A stretch of DNA of 64,000 nt from contig NZ_JAHTBI010000053.1 of NCBI RefSeq assembly GCF_019168305.1, forward strand, positions 1 to 64,000, written 5' to 3'. This document shows positions 17,353 to 25,992 of the stretch, in pieces. Origin of the DNA: Pseudomonas aegrilactucae (GTDB taxonomy: Bacteria; Pseudomonadota; Gammaproteobacteria; Pseudomonadales; Pseudomonadaceae). The notes below the pieces were generated by a model, which searched no databases, was not told the origin of the DNA, and saw only the letters and a program-made list of their open reading frames with translations. Within the stretch, counting starts at the first letter, position 1. Each line of letters opens with the position of its first letter. A program made the translations under genes and the position numbers.

Positions 17353-18273
17353 TCAGCCAGCAAAGCGCTCCAGGTACGCCTGCTGTTGCTGCCACGCCAC
17401 CGCCTGCACCACCGCCCGAAACCGCACCGTACTCCCCGGCAGCAGCTGCGCCAGCCGGGCCACCGCCAGCGGCGTCAACGCCCCCAACCGCGGGTACCCG
17501 CCTATCGTCTGCCGGTCATTGAGCAACACGATCGGCTGCCCATCCGGCGGCACCTGCACCGCGCCCAGGGGAATCCCCTCGGAAATCATCGGCTGGCCCT
17601 GGTACTGCAACGCCGGCCCCAGCAAACGAATGCCCATGCGGTCGGCGCGAGTGTCCAGCGTCCACTCGCGGTTGAAGGCGTCGAACAGGCTTTGCCCGGC
17701 AAACTCAGCAATCTGCGCGCCCATCACCAGGTCCAGCACCCGGCTGGCCTGCAGGTCCGGTCGCAACGCCTCGGGCACCTCACGCAACGCCGGCGCCGTG
17801 CCCGCATAGCTCAAGCGTTCACCCTTGGCCAAGGCCTTGCCCAGCCCGTCCAGCCCGCCCAGTTCCTCACGTACCACCGTGGCGCAACTGCCCAGCACCT
17901 GCGGCGCGTCGAAGCCGCCCGGCGCAGCCAGGTAGGCCCTCACGCCCTGCACCGGCTGGGTGAACTGCAGACGCTGGCCCTTGCCCATGGCAAAACTCGC
18001 CCAGGGCGCCAGCGGCTGGCCGTCGAGCCGTGCACCCAGGTCCGCACCGGCCAGTGCCAGGCAACACGCCTGCTCGGCGACCAGGGTAAAACCACCCAGG
18101 GTGATCTCCACCACCGGGCTATCCCACGCGTTGCCCAGCAACACGTTGGCCCAGCGTGCCGACACCCAGTCCAGCGCCCCACCCTGGGTCACGCCCAACT
18201 GGCGCACACCGAAGCGACCGGCGTCCTGCAACTGGCACAGCGCGGTGCTGGCCTCGATCAGCAAGCGGCTCAT
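17353..18273 (-). CDS. pxpC: 5-oxoprolinase subunit C
   Basis: A 306-residue protein of the biotin-dependent carboxyltransferase-like (KipA) family. With PxpA and PxpB it forms the ATP-dependent 5-oxoprolinase that opens the damage product 5-oxoproline to glutamate. Family signatures include GRFGVRQLGVTQGGALDW at the N-terminus and the DRMGIRL motif. Its ATG overlaps the stop of pxpB by four bases, and it is the last gene of the operon before a REP pair. Confidence 0.92.
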   Translation of the reverse strand: MSRLLIEASTALCQLQDAGRFGVRQLGVTQGGALDWVSARWANVLLGNAWDSPVVEITLGGFTLVAEQACCLALAGADLGARLDGQPLAPWASFAMGKGQRLQFTQPVQGVRAYLAAPGGFDAPQVLGSCATVVREELGGLDGLGKALAKGERLSYAGTAPALREVPEALRPDLQASRVLDLVMGAQIAEFAGQSLFDAFNREWTLDTRADRMGIRLLGPALQYQGQPMISEGIPLGAVQVPPDGQPIVLLNDRQTIGGYPRLGALTPLAVARLAQLLPGSTVRFRAVVQAVAWQQQQAYLERFAG

Positions 18274-18965
18274 GCCAGCCCCTCCTGCGGGGAATCATCG
18301 CCGCCCAGGTTGACGAAACGTGCCCGGTCCACCGCCACGAAGCGCACCCGGTCCCCTGGCTGCAACAGGCTGTAGCCGTCGCGCTGGCGGTCGAACAAGG
18401 CACTGGGGGTACGCCCGATCAGGTTCCAGCCGCCCGGCGACACCGCCGGATAGGCGGCTGTCTGGCGTTCGGCGATGCCGACGCTGCCCGCTGCCACCCG
18501 CTTGCGGGGCGTGGCCAGGCGCGGCGCCGCCAGCGCCTCTTCCACCAGCCCCATGAAGGCAAAGCCGGGGGCGAAACCGAGCGCGAACACCTGGTACTCG
18601 CGCTCGCTGTGACGGCGGATCACACCGGCCTCGGTATCGCCACTGCGCTGCGCCAGCAACGCCAGTTCAGGGCCGACGCTGGCGTCATACCACACCGGGA
18701 TTTCATGACACCGCCCTGCCCCGCCGACATCTGGCTGCAGGCCGTTCAGCGCCTGTTCGATACGCTCGCGGGCCTCGCTCGGGGAGAGGTCGAAATGCAC
18801 CATCACGGTGGTGTACGACGGCACCAGGTCGATCAACTGCGCCCCAAAGGCTGCCCGCAAGCGTTGGCTGGCGGCGAGCATCCAGGGCATGTTGCCTTCT
18901 TCGATGCGGTCGAACAGGCGCACCATCAGGCAATCGACGGCCACCACCTCGAGCCGCCACTTCAT
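18270..18965 (-). CDS. pxpB: 5-oxoprolinase subunit B
   Basis: A 231-residue KipI-like (allophanate hydrolase subunit 1) protein, with the hallmark [19 protein letters not shown] and the region [14 protein letters not shown]. It works with PxpC in the ATP-using half of 5-oxoprolinase. Its start overlaps the pxpA stop by four bases, and its stop overlaps the pxpC start, so the three subunits are translationally coupled. Confidence 0.92.
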   Translation of the reverse strand: MKWRLEVVAVDCLMVRLFDRIEEGNMPWMLAASQRLRAAFGAQLIDLVPSYTTVMVHFDLSPSEARERIEQALNGLQPDVGGAGRCHEIPVWYDASVGPELALLAQRSGDTEAGVIRRHSEREYQVFALGFAPGFAFMGLVEEALAAPRLATPRKRVAAGSVGIAERQTAAYPAVSPGGWNLIGRTPSALFDRQRDGYSLLQPGDRVRFVAVDRARFVNLGGDDSPQEGLA

Positions 18966-19714
18966 GTCACCGCCTGTGCGTCGAGGGCCTGACGAATCTG
19001 GCGCACCGCCGCCACCGAGCCCTGGTTGTCACCGTGCACGCACAAGGTGTGGGCACGCAGCCACAACGCACTGCCGTCGCAGGCCACCAGCGCCTCGCCT
19101 CGCGCCAGGCGCAGGGCCTGCTCGACGATCTGCGCCGGGTCATGGTGCACCGCCCCCGGCAGGCGCCGCGACAGCAGGCGCCCGGCGGCGTCATAGGCAC
19201 GGTCGGCAAATGCCTCGAACCACAGGGTCAGGCCGTATTCGTCACCCAGGGCCTGCGCGGCACGGTTGTCGGCGGTGGCCATGAGCATCAGCGGCAGGCT
19301 GCGGTCGTAGGCCGCCACGGCCGCGATCACCGTGCGCAGTTTGAGCGGGTCGGCCATCATGTCGTTGTACAGCGCGCCGTGCGGCTTGACGTAGGCCACC
19401 TGGGTACCCTGGGTACGGCAGATGCCGTCCAGTGCACCGATCTGGTAATGCAGCAGGTCGCGGATCTCGTCGTTGCTGCAGGCCATGGAGCGCCGGCCAA
19501 AACCGGCCAGGTCCGGGTACGCCGGGTGCGCGCCGATCAGCACGCCCCGGGCCACCGCCAGCGCCACGGTGGCGCGCATGATGCCGGGGTCGCCGGCATG
19601 GAAGCCGCAGGCGATGTTGGCGCAGTCGATAAAGGGCATCACCTCGGCATCCAGACCCATGGTCCAGCTGCCGAAACTTTCGCCCATGTCGCAGTTCAGT
19701 AGCAGGCGGCTCAT
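18962..19714 (-). CDS. pxpA: 5-oxoprolinase subunit A (LamB/YcsF family)
   Basis: A 250-residue LamB/YcsF family protein starting [11 protein letters not shown], with the conserved [11 protein letters not shown] and [11 protein letters not shown] motifs that line its TIM-like barrel. It is the catalytic hydrolase-like subunit of 5-oxoprolinase. It is the first of the three pxp genes, 31 bases downstream of the DUF2937-like gene, which may be in the same transcript. Confidence 0.93.
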   Translation of the reverse strand: MSRLLLNCDMGESFGSWTMGLDAEVMPFIDCANIACGFHAGDPGIMRATVALAVARGVLIGAHPAYPDLAGFGRRSMACSNDEIRDLLHYQIGALDGICRTQGTQVAYVKPHGALYNDMMADPLKLRTVIAAVAAYDRSLPLMLMATADNRAAQALGDEYGLTLWFEAFADRAYDAAGRLLSRRLPGAVHHDPAQIVEQALRLARGEALVACDGSALWLRAHTLCVHGDNQGSVAAVRQIRQALDAQAVT

Positions 19715-19745
19715 GTGCGTTGCTCCTGTGTGTATACGTGCGGGC

Positions 19746-20267
19746 CTAGCGCCAGCTCGGCTCCACCGGCTTGCGCCGCCCGCCGAGAATGGCCCAGCCG
19801 ATCAGCAGCAACAGGCTCTCCACCAGCAGCGCCAGCAGCATGGCGCAGGCCAGGCCCCAGGCCATGGCCTCGGGCGCCAGCAGGATCTGGTAGCTGTAGC
19901 CCTTGAAGGTTTCTTCGCGTAGCGCCGGGTCGGCCGCCACCAGTACATGCCAGATGCGCACCAGCCAGGGGCGCTGCAGCGTCTGCCATTCCTGCTCGAG
20001 CAGGCGGTTGCGGTTGACCAGGCTGTCGATGCTGTCGGCATCGCTGTTGAACACCGGGTCTTCGCTGGCGCGGTAGTGGCGCACCAGTGCCTGCAGGTCG
20101 CCGTTGAAGAAGCGCTGCGCGGTCTGGTTGAAGCCCTTGAGGCCCTCGCGCGACTCGAGCAGGTGCGCCTCGACGCGCTGGGTGTAATCGTTGATCAGGC
20201 CGGGCACCTGGACACCGACCAGCAGGCCGCAGGCAAACAACAGCAAACGCAGGTAACTTCTGAACAT
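19746..20267 (-). CDS. DUF2937-like inner membrane protein
   Basis: A 173-residue membrane protein with an N-terminal hydrophobic helix (about residues 5-22) and a C-terminal one (about 136-160). The soluble middle, about 110 residues, probably lies in the periplasm and is rich in Arg, Gln and Asn. The pattern resembles DUF2937 proteins of Pseudomonas. No function is known. It sits between the class II amidotransferase gene and pxpA on the same strand. Confidence 0.65.
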   Translation of the reverse strand: MFRSYLRLLLFACGLLVGVQVPGLINDYTQRVEAHLLESREGLKGFNQTAQRFFNGDLQALVRHYRASEDPVFNSDADSIDSLVNRNRLLEQEWQTLQRPWLVRIWHVLVAADPALREETFKGYSYQILLAPEAMAWGLACAMLLALLVESLLLLIGWAILGGRRKPVEPSWR

Positions 20268-20279
20268 GAAGGCTGATCC

Positions 20280-21056
20280 TTAGCTGGCCTGGCCCTGGGC
20301 GATGCATTCCCCGCGCCGCCACAGGCCCCATTGGCCAGGTTCGTAGCGGTGCCAGGTCTCGTTTTCGGTCAAAGCCTCGGTGGCGATGACGGTGACCACG
20401 TCGTTGGGCGTGGTTTCGGCCTGGAAGTCGACGATCATGTCGACGTCCTTGAGCCGCGCCGGGCCAAACGGCGCACGACGGGTAATGTGTACCAGCTTGG
20501 TCGAGCAGAAGCAGAACAGCCAGTCGCCGTCGCTGAGCAGGCAGTTGAACACCCCCTTGGCGCGGTACTCGGCGCAGGCCTCGACCAGCACCGGGATCAG
20601 GTCCTCGACCTCGACCGGCTCCGGGAACGCCTCGCGCACCCGGTTGAGCAGGTCGCAGAACGCCGCTTCGCTGTCGGTATCGCCGATCGGCCGGTAGAAG
20701 GTGCGCTGGCCCTGGAAGTCGCCCAACTGGCCGTTGTGCGCAAAGCACCAGTTGCGCCCCCACAGTTCGCGCACGAACGGGTGGGTGTTGGACAGGCATA
20801 CCTTGCCCACGTTGGCCTGACGGATGTGGCCGATGACCACTTCGCTCTTGATCGGGTAGCGCTGCACCAGGTTGGCCACTTCCGACTCGCAGCTGGCGGA
20901 CGGGTCCTGGAACAGGCGCAGGCCACGCCCCTCGTAGAAGCCGATGCCCCAGCCGTCACGGTGCGGGCCGGTACGTCCGCCACGCTGCATCAGCCCGGTG
21001 AAGCTGAACACGATATCGGTCGGCACGTTGGCGCTCATGCCCAGTAATTCACACAT
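20280..21056 (-). CDS. Class II glutamine amidotransferase, YafJ-like
   Basis: A 258-residue protein beginning MCELLGM, so Cys2 becomes the N-terminal nucleophile after Met removal, as in Ntn-type amidotransferases. Further family motifs are [17 protein letters not shown] and [10 protein letters not shown]. It lacks any synthase domain, so the acceptor of the released ammonia, or a related hydrolytic role, is unknown. YafJ-like proteins are close to the gamma-glutamyl hydrolase EgtC. Here the neighbourhood of pxpABC (5-oxoproline to glutamate) hints at gamma-glutamyl metabolism, but this is inference. Confidence 0.88.
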   Translation of the reverse strand: MCELLGMSANVPTDIVFSFTGLMQRGGRTGPHRDGWGIGFYEGRGLRLFQDPSASCESEVANLVQRYPIKSEVVIGHIRQANVGKVCLSNTHPFVRELWGRNWCFAHNGQLGDFQGQRTFYRPIGDTDSEAAFCDLLNRVREAFPEPVEVEDLIPVLVEACAEYRAKGVFNCLLSDGDWLFCFCSTKLVHITRRAPFGPARLKDVDMIVDFQAETTPNDVVTVIATEALTENETWHRYEPGQWGLWRRGECIAQGQAS

Positions 21057-21080
21057 CGAGGGGTTGCTCCTGGGCAGGTA

Positions 21081-21572
21081 TCACAAACGCGGTTCGAGGC
21101 GCGGACGGTTGCCACCGGCGGGGGCTTCGGGTGGATCGTTGCGGTAGCGGTCGTGGCTGTCGGCGGCAAACGGCTCGTCGACCAGTACCTCCTCGGCCTC
21201 ACGCCTGGCAGCAGCTTCGGCGGCTTCGCGACGGGCCCGCGCGCGGGACTCCAGCGGCCAGCGCAGCAGCACGAACAGCGCATAGAGAATGAACGCGATC
21301 ATGCCGTACATCGCCAGGTCCGCGGCAGCGCGCAGCACGTTGTTGCCGACCTTGAACATCAGGTCCAGGGCGGTGATGGCGACAGCCGGGGCGAATTTCT
21401 CTTTCACCGGGTCGACGATGGTCGGGGTCAGCAGCAACACCGCCATGATCACGCGCAGTGGTTCACGCAACCAGCGCCACATCCAGGCGGTCAGGCGAAA
21501 GCCCACCAGCAGGCAACCCAGGGCGGCCAGGGCATAGAGCCCCCAGGCCAGCAGATAATCGTTCTCGGTCAT
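21081..21572 (-). CDS. Putative inner membrane protein, unknown function
   Basis: A 163-residue protein with hydrophobic segments at about residues 8-27, 38-52 and 90-108, then a highly charged Arg/Glu/Ala-rich tail from about residue 110. The tail is probably cytoplasmic and may be helical. I do not recognise a functional family. It is divergent from the oligopeptidase gene across about 85 bases and lies just upstream of the amidotransferase gene on the same strand. Confidence 0.75.
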   Translation of the reverse strand: MTENDYLLAWGLYALAALGCLLVGFRLTAWMWRWLREPLRVIMAVLLLTPTIVDPVKEKFAPAVAITALDLMFKVGNNVLRAAADLAMYGMIAFILYALFVLLRWPLESRARARREAAEAAARREAEEVLVDEPFAADSHDRYRNDPPEAPAGGNRPRLEPRL

Positions 21573-21656
21573 GGCGTCCGTGGCAAGCTAGGCAAATAGA
21601 TGCTTATGATAACGACTTTTCCGCGCGCAGGCGCGCCCCAGCAAAGAGAACCCCGC

Positions 21657-23708
21657 ATGTCCGCAACTGCCGATGCCCCCCGCGCCCCGATTGCCCGCCA
21701 GGATGCAGGCACCGATCCCTACGCCTGGTTGCAGGCCAGGGACACGCCCGAGGTGCTGGCCTACCTGACTGCGGAAAACGCCTACCAGGAGGCGCAACTG
21801 GCCGACCAGGCTGCGCTGCGCGAGCAACTGTTCGACGAGATCAAGGGCCGCATCCTTGAAACCGACCTGTCGCTGGCCTCGCCCTGGGGCCCGTACCTGT
21901 ACTACACGCGCACCACCGCCGGCGACGAGTACCCGCGCCACTACCGCTGCCCGCGCCCGGCCGACGACTCGCCCAGCGTCGATGAACGCCGCGAAGAGCT
22001 GCTGCTGGACCCCAACGTACTGGCAGCCGGTGGCTTCCTGAGCCTTGGCGCGTTCAACATCAGCCCCGACCACCAGCGCCTGGCCTACAGCCTGGACACC
22101 AGCGGCGACGAGGTCTACACGCTGTACGTCAAAGAGCTGGCCAGCGGTGCGATCGAGCAGTTGCCGTTCGAGGACTGTGACGGCAGCATGACCTGGGCCA
22201 ACGACAGCCAGACGCTGTTTTTTGCCGAACTGGACGACACCCATCGGCCGCACAAGCTGCTGCGCCACCGCCTGGGCAGCGAGGGCGCCGTGCAGGTGTT
22301 CGAGGAGCCCGACGGACGCTTCTTCCTGCACTGCTACCGCGCCAGCTCCGAGCGCCAGCTGATCCTGCTGCTCAACAGCAAGACCACCAGCGAAGCCTGG
22401 GTGCTCGACGCGCACACCCCAGAGCAGGCGTTCACCTGCCTGGCGCCGCGGGTCGAAGGCCATGAGTACTACCCCGACCACGGCCAGCTGGACGGCCAGT
22501 GGCACTGGTTCATCCGCAGCAACCAGCACGGCATCAACTTCGCGCTGTTCCATGGCCCGGCCGACACACTGCCGACGCGCGAACAATGGCAGGTACTGGT
22601 GGCCCACCGTGACAGCATCATGCTCGAAGGCATGACCCTGAACGCCAGTGCGCTCACCCTGAGCCTGCGCGAAGGTGGCCTGCCGATCATCGAGGTGCGC
22701 CCGCAAGGCCTGCCCGGCTATCGCGTCGAGCTGCCGGATGCGGCCTACAGCCTGTACGTGCAGGACAGCCTGGAGTTCGACAGCGCGCGCATTCGCCTGC
22801 GCTACGAGGCGCTCAACCGCCCGGCCCAGGTGCGCCAGCTGACGCTGAGCAACGGCGAGCAGCGCGTGCTCAAGCAAACCCCGGTACTCGGCCCGTTCGA
22901 TGCCGACGCCTACGTCAGCCAGCGCCTGTGGGCCACCGCCGGCGATGGCACGCAGGTACCGATCAGCCTGGTGCAACGCCGTGAAGACCTCGGCAAGCCG
23001 GTGCCGCTGTACCTGTACGGCTATGGCGCCTACGGCGAGAGCCTGGACCCCTGGTTCTCGCATGCGCGCCTGAGCCTGCTGGAGCGCGGCGTGGCCTTTG
23101 CCATTGCGCACGTGCGCGGCGGCGGCGAGCTGGGCGAAGCCTGGTACCGCGCCGGCAAGCAGGAACACAAGCACAACACCTTCAGCGACTTCATTGCCTG
23201 CGCCGAACACCTGATCGCCCGCGGCGTGACCGATGCCGAGCACCTGGCGATCAGCGGCGGCAGCGCCGGCGGGCTGTTGATCGGCGCGGTGCTCAACCAG
23301 CGCCCGGAGCTGTTCAAGGCGGCCATTGCCGAAGTGCCGTTCGTCGATGTGCTCAATACCATGCTCGACCCCGAACTGCCGCTGACCGTCACCGAATACG
23401 ACGAGTGGGGCAACCCCGAGGAGCCAGAGGTGTATGAGCGCATCAAGGCCTATGCCCCCTACGAAAACGTCAAGGCGCAGGCCTACCCGGCCTTGCTGGT
23501 GGTGGCCGGGTACAACGACAGCCGCGTGCAGTACTGGGAAGCGGCCAAGTGGGTGGCCAAGCTGCGCGTGAGCAAGACCGACGACAATCTGCTGCTGCTC
23601 AAGACCGAGCTTGGCGCCGGGCACGGCGGCATGAGCGGGCGCTATCAGGGGCTCAAGGATGTGGCGCTGGAGTACGGGTTCGTATTTAAAGTGCTGGGTC
23701 TGGTGTAA
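21657..23708 (+). CDS. ptrB: Oligopeptidase B (S9A family)
   Basis: A 683-residue cytoplasmic serine peptidase with an N-terminal seven-bladed propeller and a C-terminal alpha/beta hydrolase domain. The catalytic triad is visible: Ser in SGGSAGG, Asp in YNDSRV and His in GAGHGG. Oligopeptidase B cuts short peptides after Arg or Lys. The ATG at 21657 was preferred to the open frame from 21600 because the family N-terminus is short. It has its own promoter region, divergent from the membrane protein gene. Confidence 0.92.
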   Translation: MSATADAPRAPIARQDAGTDPYAWLQARDTPEVLAYLTAENAYQEAQLADQAALREQLFDEIKGRILETDLSLASPWGPYLYYTRTTAGDEYPRHYRCPRPADDSPSVDERREELLLDPNVLAAGGFLSLGAFNISPDHQRLAYSLDTSGDEVYTLYVKELASGAIEQLPFEDCDGSMTWANDSQTLFFAELDDTHRPHKLLRHRLGSEGAVQVFEEPDGRFFLHCYRASSERQLILLLNSKTTSEAWVLDAHTPEQAFTCLAPRVEGHEYYPDHGQLDGQWHWFIRSNQHGINFALFHGPADTLPTREQWQVLVAHRDSIMLEGMTLNASALTLSLREGGLPIIEVRPQGLPGYRVELPDAAYSLYVQDSLEFDSARIRLRYEALNRPAQVRQLTLSNGEQRVLKQTPVLGPFDADAYVSQRLWATAGDGTQVPISLVQRREDLGKPVPLYLYGYGAYGESLDPWFSHARLSLLERGVAFAIAHVRGGGELGEAWYRAGKQEHKHNTFSDFIACAEHLIARGVTDAEHLAISGGSAGGLLIGAVLNQRPELFKAAIAEVPFVDVLNTMLDPELPLTVTEYDEWGNPEEPEVYERIKAYAPYENVKAQAYPALLVVAGYNDSRVQYWEAAKWVAKLRVSKTDDNLLLLKTELGAGHGGMSGRYQGLKDVALEYGFVFKVLGLV

Positions 23709-23774
23709 TTCGAGTTTTTTGTTGTCTGATTCGCTGACAGACACCACAACCCTCCAAGAAAAAGACCGACCGCA

Positions 23775-24248
23775 ATGTCCGAACCGACCCACCTGAACAA
23801 CGAAATCCGCGACATGCTCATGGACTGCGGCCTGTTCGACCAGCTGCTGCCGGCCGACTTCCAGACCGCTGCCGGCTACTTCAGCATCAGCACCATGGCC
23901 CAGGGCGAAGAGATCTTCCACGAAGGCGATGCCGGCACGTTCATGTGCATCATCCATACGGGCCAGGTGTCGGTGCGCAAGACCGACCCCGAAGACCGCC
24001 AGATCGAAATCGCTACCCTGCGCAAAGGCCGCGCCTTCGGTGAAATGGCCGTGCTCGACGGCGAACGCCGTTCGGCCAGTTGCGTGGCCGCCAGCGACTG
24101 CCAGTTGCTCAACCTGGGCAAGGACTCACTGGAGAAAATGCTCAACGACGCGCCGAAAATCGCCGCCAAGATCATCCGCGCCCTGGCCGTGGCGCTCTCG
24201 CGGCGCCTGCGCATGCTCGACGGCCAACGCCTGTCGCAGCAGGTCTAG
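23775..24248 (+). CDS. Cyclic nucleotide-binding domain protein
   Basis: A 157-residue protein made almost entirely of one CRP-type cyclic nucleotide-binding domain (about residues 20-140), with the phosphate-binding cassette region GRAFGEMAVLDGERRSASCVA. It has no DNA-binding helix-turn-helix and no second domain, so it is a stand-alone sensor rather than a CRP-type regulator. Its partner is unknown. Its stop overlaps that of the convergent small gene by four bases. Confidence 0.88.
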   Translation: MSEPTHLNNEIRDMLMDCGLFDQLLPADFQTAAGYFSISTMAQGEEIFHEGDAGTFMCIIHTGQVSVRKTDPEDRQIEIATLRKGRAFGEMAVLDGERRSASCVAASDCQLLNLGKDSLEKMLNDAPKIAAKIIRALAVALSRRLRMLDGQRLSQQV

Positions 24249-24523
24249 CTGTCGCGCGGCCTGTCTTTGCTGGCGCCCGGCGAGAGGCCCGGCAAAGGCT
24301 GGTCCTTGGGCGGCGCCGGTAGCGGTATCGGCGGCAACAGCGGCGCACCTGGCGTGCCCTGCCCTGCGCGCGGCGGCGTCGAGGGCGCCACCTGCGGGTA
24401 CGGCGTGGGCGTCGGGGTACCGGGTGCCCCCGGTACCGGCGCGATCGGCCGCGGCTGCAGGTCGGCGGCCTGAGCTTGGGCAAGCCAGGCAATCAACAAC
24501 AGGGCAGTGCTCGCTTGGCGCAT
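24245..24523 (-). CDS. Small secreted proline-rich protein
   Basis: A 92-residue protein with a clear signal peptide (about residues 1-19, cut after AQA) and a mature part dominated by Pro, Ala and Gly with several PxP repeats. Such a chain would be extended and disordered in the periplasm. No family is recognised. Its last four bases overlap the stop of the convergent cyclic nucleotide-binding gene. The signal peptide and clean stop argue for a real gene, although the composition also allows a high-GC spurious frame. Confidence 0.65.
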   Translation of the reverse strand: MRQASTALLLIAWLAQAQAADLQPRPIAPVPGAPGTPTPTPYPQVAPSTPPRAGQGTPGAPLLPPIPLPAPPKDQPLPGLSPGASKDRPRDS

Positions 24524-24648
24524 ACGCAGGCTCCTGGAGGGTGCTGCCTACAGGCTACGCGCAAGCGCAGCAGTTTGCCTGTCCGAAATGCCCGTCATGG
24601 CGCTAAACTTCACGGCATAACCGTAACAAGCCCGAGAAAGGTACAACC

Positions 24649-25023
24649 ATGAGTTCGGCAACCTCTTCCGCCGCCGCCACCGCGCGGCTGGACCGCATCC
24701 TCGCCGATGCCAAGCGCGACAAGGACATGGGCTACCGCGACAAAGCCCTGCGCATGTACCCCCACGTATGCGGGCGCTGCGCCCGCGAGTTCGCCGGCAA
24801 GCGCCTGAGCGAGCTGACCGTGCACCACCGCGACCACAACCACGACAACAACCCGCAGGACGGTTCCAACTGGGAGCTGCTGTGCCTGTACTGCCACGAC
24901 AACGAGCACTCGCGCTACACCGACCAGCAGTACTTCAGCGAAGGCTCCACCGCCAGCCCGAGCATCGCCAAGGCCACCCACAACCCGTTTGCCGGGCTGG
25001 CAGGCCTGCTCAAGAAAGACTGA
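24649..25023 (+). CDS. yajD: HNH nuclease YajD
   Basis: A 124-residue HNH endonuclease-fold protein. The zinc-type CGRC pair, the VHHRDHNHDNN core with the catalytic His residues, and the second LYCHDNEH cluster are all present. YajD is conserved in gammaproteobacteria, and its physiological role is not settled. The start follows a GAGAAAGG region at suitable spacing. It is 65 bases upstream of the RNA methyltransferase gene. Confidence 0.88.
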   Translation: MSSATSSAAATARLDRILADAKRDKDMGYRDKALRMYPHVCGRCAREFAGKRLSELTVHHRDHNHDNNPQDGSNWELLCLYCHDNEHSRYTDQQYFSEGSTASPSIAKATHNPFAGLAGLLKKD

Positions 25024-25088
25024 CGCAGCGCCCCACCCGTGCCGGCAAGCCCGTATAATCGCGTTCTTTTTTCAAAGGGCCCCGGCAC

Positions 25089-25559
25089 GTGGCGAACAAA
25101 CGGTACAGCTGCATTGGTCTGTTCAACCCCAAATCAGCGGAGAACGTCGGTTCGGTGATGCGTGCGGCGGGGTGCTATGGCGTCAACTCGGTGTTCTACA
25201 CCGGCAAGCGCTACGAGCGTGCGCGTGATTTCGTCACCGACACCAAGCGCGTGCACTACGACATCCCGCTGATCGGCATCGATGACCTGCAGAAGATCAT
25301 CCCGCTGGGCTGCACGCCAGTGGCGGTCGAACTGGTCGAGGGCGCACGCGCCTTGCCCGAGTACACCCACCCGGACCGCGCCCTCTACATTTTCGGCCCC
25401 GAAGACGGCTCACTCGACGCCGACGTGCGCGCCTGGTGTGAAGAGACCATCTACATCCCGACCAACGGCTGCATGAACCTGGCGGCCACGGTCAACGTGG
25501 TGCTTTACGACCGCATGGCCAAAGGCCTGAATACCCGCTCCGGGCCTAAATTCAAGTAA
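25089..25559 (+). CDS. TrmH-family (SPOUT) RNA methyltransferase
   Basis: A 156-residue RNA 2'-O-methyltransferase of the SPOUT class. Motif 1 is NPKSAENVGSVMRAA, motif 2 is ALYIFGPEDGSL and motif 3 is IPTNGCMNLAATVNVVLYD, which forms the knotted SAM site. The short length, without an RNA-binding extension, is like TrmL. The target nucleotide is not known for this subgroup. The start codon is GTG, preceded by an AAGGG sequence. Confidence 0.88.
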   Translation: MANKRYSCIGLFNPKSAENVGSVMRAAGCYGVNSVFYTGKRYERARDFVTDTKRVHYDIPLIGIDDLQKIIPLGCTPVAVELVEGARALPEYTHPDRALYIFGPEDGSLDADVRAWCEETIYIPTNGCMNLAATVNVVLYDRMAKGLNTRSGPKFK

Positions 25560-25626
25560 TCCGCGGGAACGTCGGGCGCCCTGTGGGGGTCTGCTGACTA
25601 TCCATGCCCCCCACAGGAGAACGACC

Positions 25627-25992
25627 ATGTCCGAGAACAAGACCCTGACCCTGGCCACACCGTTTCAAAGCAAGACCGAGCACAACGTGCAGGGCTGGGA
25701 GCGCGCCGGCTCCGTGGCCACCGGCGTGGTGATGGTCGGCAAGGGCCTGCGCCGTGGCGGTTTCGTCGGCCTGATCCAGATCGCCATCGGCGGCGTGGCG
25801 CTGGCGCGCGGTATCACCGGGCACAGCTCGGCCAAAAGCCTGATCGAGCGCGGACGCCGCGACCTGGATCAGATCCGCGCCAAGATCGAACGCACCGGCG
25901 CCGAGCTGCAGGCACTGCAGGCCAATGCGCAGGCCGCCACCCGCAGCGCCACGGTCACCGGCAACGATTCGTTGAAAAGCCCCAAGGCCTAA
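25627..25992 (+). CDS. DUF2892-like membrane protein
   Basis: A 121-residue protein. Residues 18-66 resemble the YgaP-type transmembrane domain (DUF2892), with an HNVQGWERAGSVATGVVMVG start and a second hydrophobic stretch (LIQIAIGGVALARGITG). The C-terminal 50 residues form a charged helix, probably a coiled coil. A good AGGAG site precedes the ATG. Its stop overlaps by four bases the stop of the convergent peptidase-like gene. The function is unknown. Confidence 0.75.
   Translation: MSENKTLTLATPFQSKTEHNVQGWERAGSVATGVVMVGKGLRRGGFVGLIQIAIGGVALARGITGHSSAKSLIERGRRDLDQIRAKIERTGAELQALQANAQAATRSATVTGNDSLKSPKA

Noticed and set aside
21588..23957. 789-codon open frame on the minus strand opposite oligopeptidase B
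   Set aside because: It is an antisense shadow of ptrB; the catalytic motifs of ptrB on the plus strand are intact.
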